Positions 6,983 to 8,291 of a stretch of DNA of 8,291 nt are shown one piece after another. Position 1 is the first letter of the stretch. Every line of letters begins with the position of its first letter. This stretch comes from Tannerella sp. (GTDB lineage: Bacteria > Bacteroidota > Bacteroidia > Bacteroidales > Tannerellaceae): NCBI GenBank assembly GCA_031272655.1, contig JAISTJ010000127.1, positions 1 to 8,291 on the forward strand, read 5' to 3'. The notes under the pieces were generated by a model, which saw only the letters and a program-made list of their open reading frames with translations, had not been told where the DNA came from and did not search any database. Position numbers and translations under genes: made by a program.

Positions 6983-7065
6983 CATGAACGCGAAAAAAAT
7001 CCCTAAAAAATTGCTGGAAGAAAAACTTTTTTCGCCTGCGGGAAAAAGCTATCGGTACCATCCAA

Positions 7066-7224
7066 TCAAGCAGGCAAAATCCGCTCTTTCGGCACTCGAC
7101 TTTTGAAGTATTCAATAATCTGCTCGTTAGACATATCGCAGATTTCAGCGCTGATTTTATCTCTTACCTGACGCATAAACTTCACTGCGTCAAATGGTTT
7201 AGTTTTCTTCTCTGTCTTCATCAT
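7066..7224 (-). CDS. Small protein overlapping the PIN fragment, candidate toxin-antitoxin partner
   Basis: A 52-aa ORF starts at ATG 7222-7224, with a second ATG directly after it at 7219-7221, and ends at TGA 7066-7068. It begins MMKTEKKTKPFDAVKFMRQ and is rich in charged residues with an amphipathic helical pattern (about residues 12-45, including VRDKISAEI and NEQIIEYFK). Its first 26 bases overlap the end of the PIN-domain ORF in another frame, a layout typical of translationally coupled toxin-antitoxin pairs. From memory, proteins with an FDAVK-x-MR-x-(V/I)RDKIS start are found next to PIN-domain genes in Bacteroidota and cyanobacteria. I cannot verify this here. The ORF appears intact even though its neighbour is truncated. 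It may be a bare remnant, or a functional antitoxin kept without a complete toxin. Confidence 0.68.
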   Translation of the reverse strand: MMKTEKKTKPFDAVKFMRQVRDKISAEICDMSNEQIIEYFKSRVPKERILPA

Positions 7225-7429
7225 ATTTAATCAAATCTCTTGGTGAACGAATCTCAAGGGTAGCATACCCCATCTTCAAATTTACGGCATTATAACCACG
7301 AATCCTTGTCGTGTTTACAATGTGGCGAAAGTTCCAACTCGCCAGATAATCTGCCTTATGTATAGTAGCAAGAGCAATGTGCAAACAATCTTCATAACTT
7401 GTCTTGCCTACAACATTCTCTGTAATCAT
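7199..7429 (-). CDS. PIN-domain (VapC-like) protein, C-terminal fragment
   Basis: The 76-aa reading begins at ATG 7427-7429. Two in-frame upstream alternatives, GTG 7445-7447 and TTG 7451-7453, are less likely because the TTG lies inside the promoter's -7 box. The sequence KTSYEDCLHIALATI (9-23), then SWNFRHIV (31-38) and LEIRSPRDLI (58-67), is the C-terminal part of a PIN-domain protein of the type II toxin-antitoxin kind. It keeps one catalytic acidic position (D14, before LHIA) but lacks the N-terminal half of the fold (usual length about 140-160 aa), including the first conserved aspartate. The upstream DNA does not encode it in any frame I read. It is therefore probably an inactive remnant. 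The intact reading frame and the clear promoter directly upstream leave open that a half-PIN protein is still made. Confidence 0.8.
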   Translation of the reverse strand: MITENVVGKTSYEDCLHIALATIHKADYLASWNFRHIVNTTRIRGYNAVNLKMGYATLEIRSPRDLIKYDEDREEN

Positions 7430-7450
7430 CTGTATCTGAATTTTCACCCG

Positions 7451-7480
7451 CAAAGATACCTAAAATTTCCCCACCTGCAA
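7451..7480 (-). promoter_or_regulatory. Bacteroidota-type promoter for the PIN fragment and its partner
   Basis: On the minus strand TTTTG ends at 7478 and TATCTTTG occupies 7451-7458, separated by exactly 19 bp, a very good match to the phylum consensus. Transcription would start near 7445, about 16-20 nt before the ATG at 7429. The -7 box is identical to those at 1321 and 6951. Confidence 0.72.
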
Positions 7481-7522
7481 AATATTTCCCCTGAAAAATC
7501 ACCAAGTATCCAAAAGTTTTTC

Positions 7523-7530
7523 TATATTTG
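7523..7530 (+). promoter_or_regulatory. Possible promoter -7 box for the structured RNA
   Basis: TATATTTG on the plus strand matches TAnnTTTG, but no TTG is present 19-21 bp upstream, so support is partial. If used, transcription starts near 7536, just ahead of the structured RNA, and diverges from the PIN promoter at 7451-7480. Confidence 0.4.
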
Positions 7531-7536
7531 CGACTT

Positions 7537-7756
7537 GATTACAAACTTAAAACAAATTCTTATGTAGTAAACAAGAGCGTCATAAGGCGCACCAGACATA
7601 TTTTAAACGGCGTTTAACGCATATTCTTGCCTTTGAAACTTCAGCAATTTCAAAAGTTAATAATAGAATAGGTTAGCGCTCGCAGTAATGCGGGCTTACA
7701 TCTATTATTAACAGGTAGCTGAAGACCTCAAAGGCGGATGTAAGTCCGCTTTTTTT
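7537..7756 (+). ncRNA. Structured RNA element ending in an intrinsic terminator (small RNA or attenuator leader), family not recognised
   Basis: There is no plausible coding frame (the first ATG is followed by TAG TAA), but base pairing is extensive. A 5' domain is closed by CAAGA 7572-7576 with TCTTG 7625-7629 and contains GCGTC-ATAA-GGCGC (7577-7590) and GCGT-TTA-ACGC (7610-7620). It is followed without a gap by nested helices: GCCTTTGA 7629-7636 with TCAAAGGC 7728-7735 (8 bp), CTTCAGC 7639-7645 with GCTGAAG 7718-7724 (7 bp), and GTTAATAATAGA 7656-7667 with TCTATTATTAAC 7701-7712 (12 bp). At the apex CGCA-GTAA-TGCG (7681-7692) is a GNRA-capped hairpin that extends further with one bulge. 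A terminator follows at 7734-7756. Start and end are inferred from the possible -7 box and the terminator. It does not resemble tmRNA, RNase P RNA or SRP RNA in the motifs I know. 6S RNA cannot be excluded by eye. Confidence 0.6.
7734..7756 (+). terminator. Intrinsic terminator of the structured RNA
   Basis: GCGGA (7734-7738), a 6-nt loop and TCCGC (7745-7749) form a GC-rich stem followed directly by seven T residues (7750-7756). Its first two bases are shared with the 8-bp helix of the RNA (7728-7735). Bases 7737-7749 can instead pair with 7690-7702 over 13 bp, which would abolish the terminator. Confidence 0.8.
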
Positions 7757-7787
7757 ATGTCTTTTTGCGAACCGTGCGAATTTCCCC

Positions 7788-7816
7788 TTGACTTTTGCCC
7801 GCACTATCCGTATAAC
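7788..7816 (+). promoter_or_regulatory. Possible sigma70-like promoter upstream of the secreted-protein gene
   Basis: TTGACT at 7788-7793 and TATAAC at 7811-7816 are separated by 17 bp. This resembles the classical proteobacterial -35/-10 arrangement rather than the Bacteroidota TAnnTTTG pattern, and no good TAnnTTTG site is found between the terminator and the gene. It may be chance. If functional, the gene has a promoter independent of the upstream RNA. Confidence 0.3.
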
Positions 7817-7839
7817 TTCACTGTAAACAAAAACACAAG

Positions 7840-7958
7840 CTCATAAAGCTGAATTGTGAGTTAATAACGGAAATCTTAATGTTGTTGGCAGAGAAATGGG
7901 GACAACGCGGCTTGACCTCACTTGTCTGCTACCAGCAGAAAGAAATATGATTATTAAC
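7840..7958 (+). other. Structured 5' leader of the secreted-protein gene
   Basis: The leader holds a 7-bp hairpin (CTCATAA 7840-7846 with TTGTGAG 7854-7860). An 8-bp AT stem GTTAATAA 7860-7867 with TTATTAAC 7951-7958 encloses GTTGT 7881-7885 / ACAAC 7902-7906 and TCTGCT 7925-7930 / AGCAGA 7934-7939. TGGCAGA 7886-7892 can alternatively pair with TCTGCTA 7925-7931. The hairpin and the stem share base 7860 and so compete there. The structure ends 22 nt before the ATG at 7981, close enough to affect ribosome access. No ORF of note is seen in 7758-7980. Confidence 0.35.
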
Positions 7959-7980
7959 AAATAAATTCAATTCAGTAATT

Positions 7981-8291
7981 ATGAAAAAGATTTACAACAA
8001 AAACAAAACGCTGGTAAGATGTTTTGCCGTCGGGCTTTTTTGTCTTACCTTTGCGGCGTCAAACGTTCAAGCGTGGACGTACAACATTGACTTTAGCTTG
8101 TATTCAGTCGGAACGCACAGTATAACCACTCCTGCTTACGAAGCAGGCAGTACAATTACTGTAACAGGGAGTAGTGGTTATCATTGGACGCTTGCGGACG
8201 GAAACGTCTATACGGACGGAAGAACGAGTATTACGGTTACACAGTCAGGGGCTTATGGGGTATCAGGCACTGGATCAATTTCTTTTGTCAT
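7981..8291 (+). CDS. Secreted protein of unknown function (5' part; runs off the right edge)
   Basis: About 103 residues are visible. The N-terminus has a Sec signal peptide: basic residues KKIYNKNKTLVR, a hydrophobic core at about 14-26 (CFAVGLFCLTFAA), and a likely cleavage site V29-Q30-A31 before W32. The mature part (AWTYNIDFSLYSVG onward) is rich in Thr, Ser, Gly and Tyr with short beta-strand-like stretches such as STITVTG and TSITVTQSG. This resembles the beta-sandwich modules of Bacteroidota surface proteins, but I do not recognise a family. The start is chosen because the signal peptide begins there and no other start precedes it in frame nearby. It is the only substantial plus-strand gene in the window and lies about 225 bp beyond the terminator of the structured RNA. 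A C-terminal sorting domain, if any, would be outside the window. Confidence 0.8.
   Translation, partial: MKKIYNKNKTLVRCFAVGLFCLTFAASNVQAWTYNIDFSLYSVGTHSITTPAYEAGSTITVTGSSGYHWTLADGNVYTDGRTSITVTQSGAYGVSGTGSISFV

Noticed and set aside
7021..7052. Hairpin with T-run downstream of the small ORF, minus strand (possible terminator)
   Set aside because: The stem consists almost only of A-T pairs with a mismatch and no GC-rich core, too weak to call.
6984..7106. Plus-strand 40-aa ORF starting MNAKKIPKKLLEEK
   Set aside because: It overlaps the end of the small minus-strand ORF and the ATPase promoter region, has no promoter of its own, and resembles no family I know. It may be chance in AT-rich DNA.
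7430..7453. TTG start at 7451-7453 for the PIN fragment
   Set aside because: The codon lies within the TATCTTTG promoter box, so it would not be in the mRNA; the ATG at 7427-7429 is preferred.
7656..7712. Integron attC-like site (GTTA...TAAC ends)
   Set aside because: The orientation of the GTTA and TAAC ends is the reverse of attC sites and no integrase or cassette array is present.

Overview
The window looks like chromosomal DNA of a member of the Bacteroidota, probably close to the Bacteroidales. Three upstream regions carry the Bacteroidota-type promoter (TTG, 19-21 bp, then TATCTTTG), genes lack Shine-Dalgarno sites, and the gene families are typical of that phylum: DUF1080 lipoproteins, Tat-exported Gfo/Idh/MocA oxidoreductases, and an AAA-ATPase/PD-(D/E)XK protein of the PF09820/PF08011 kind. 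I cannot place it at genus level. No tRNA, rRNA, CRISPR array or insertion sequence was seen.

Left and centre (1-5205, all minus strand; transcription runs right to left). Four genes encode exported redox and carbohydrate proteins: a large secreted FAD-dependent oxidoreductase with a C-terminal SGNH-like domain (2893-5205), a Tat-type lipoprotein Gfo/Idh/MocA oxidoreductase (1410-2756), a DUF1080 lipoprotein (636-1286) and a second Tat-type Gfo/Idh/MocA oxidoreductase that runs off the left edge (1-632). The last two form a tight pair with a 3-bp gap behind their own promoter. Gfo/Idh plus DUF1080 pairs are known from the route in which a glycoside is oxidised at C3 and the 3-keto-glycoside is then cleaved by elimination. 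I infer a periplasmic sugar- or glycoside-oxidation cluster. Between the FAD gene and the first Gfo gene lie two abutting tandem arrays, 11 copies of a heptamer and 5 copies of a 10-mer.

Centre right (5218-7453, minus strand). An AAA-ATPase/nuclease-fold protein with its own promoter ends 12 bp before the FAD gene. Upstream of it is the C-terminal part of a PIN-domain (VapC-like) protein, lacking its N-terminal half yet preceded by a well-formed promoter and overlapped by a 52-aa ORF that may be its partner.

Right end (7454-8291, plus strand). A non-coding stretch of about 525 bp contains a strongly structured RNA element with nested 8-, 7- and 12-bp helices, a GNRA-capped hairpin and an intrinsic terminator. 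One 13-nt segment of the element is fully complementary, with one G-U pair, to the terminator, so two mutually exclusive folds are possible. It is followed by a second structured leader and the start of a gene for a secreted protein of unknown function. This is the part of the window most likely to hold something undescribed, either a small RNA with its own terminator or an attenuator controlling the surface-protein gene.
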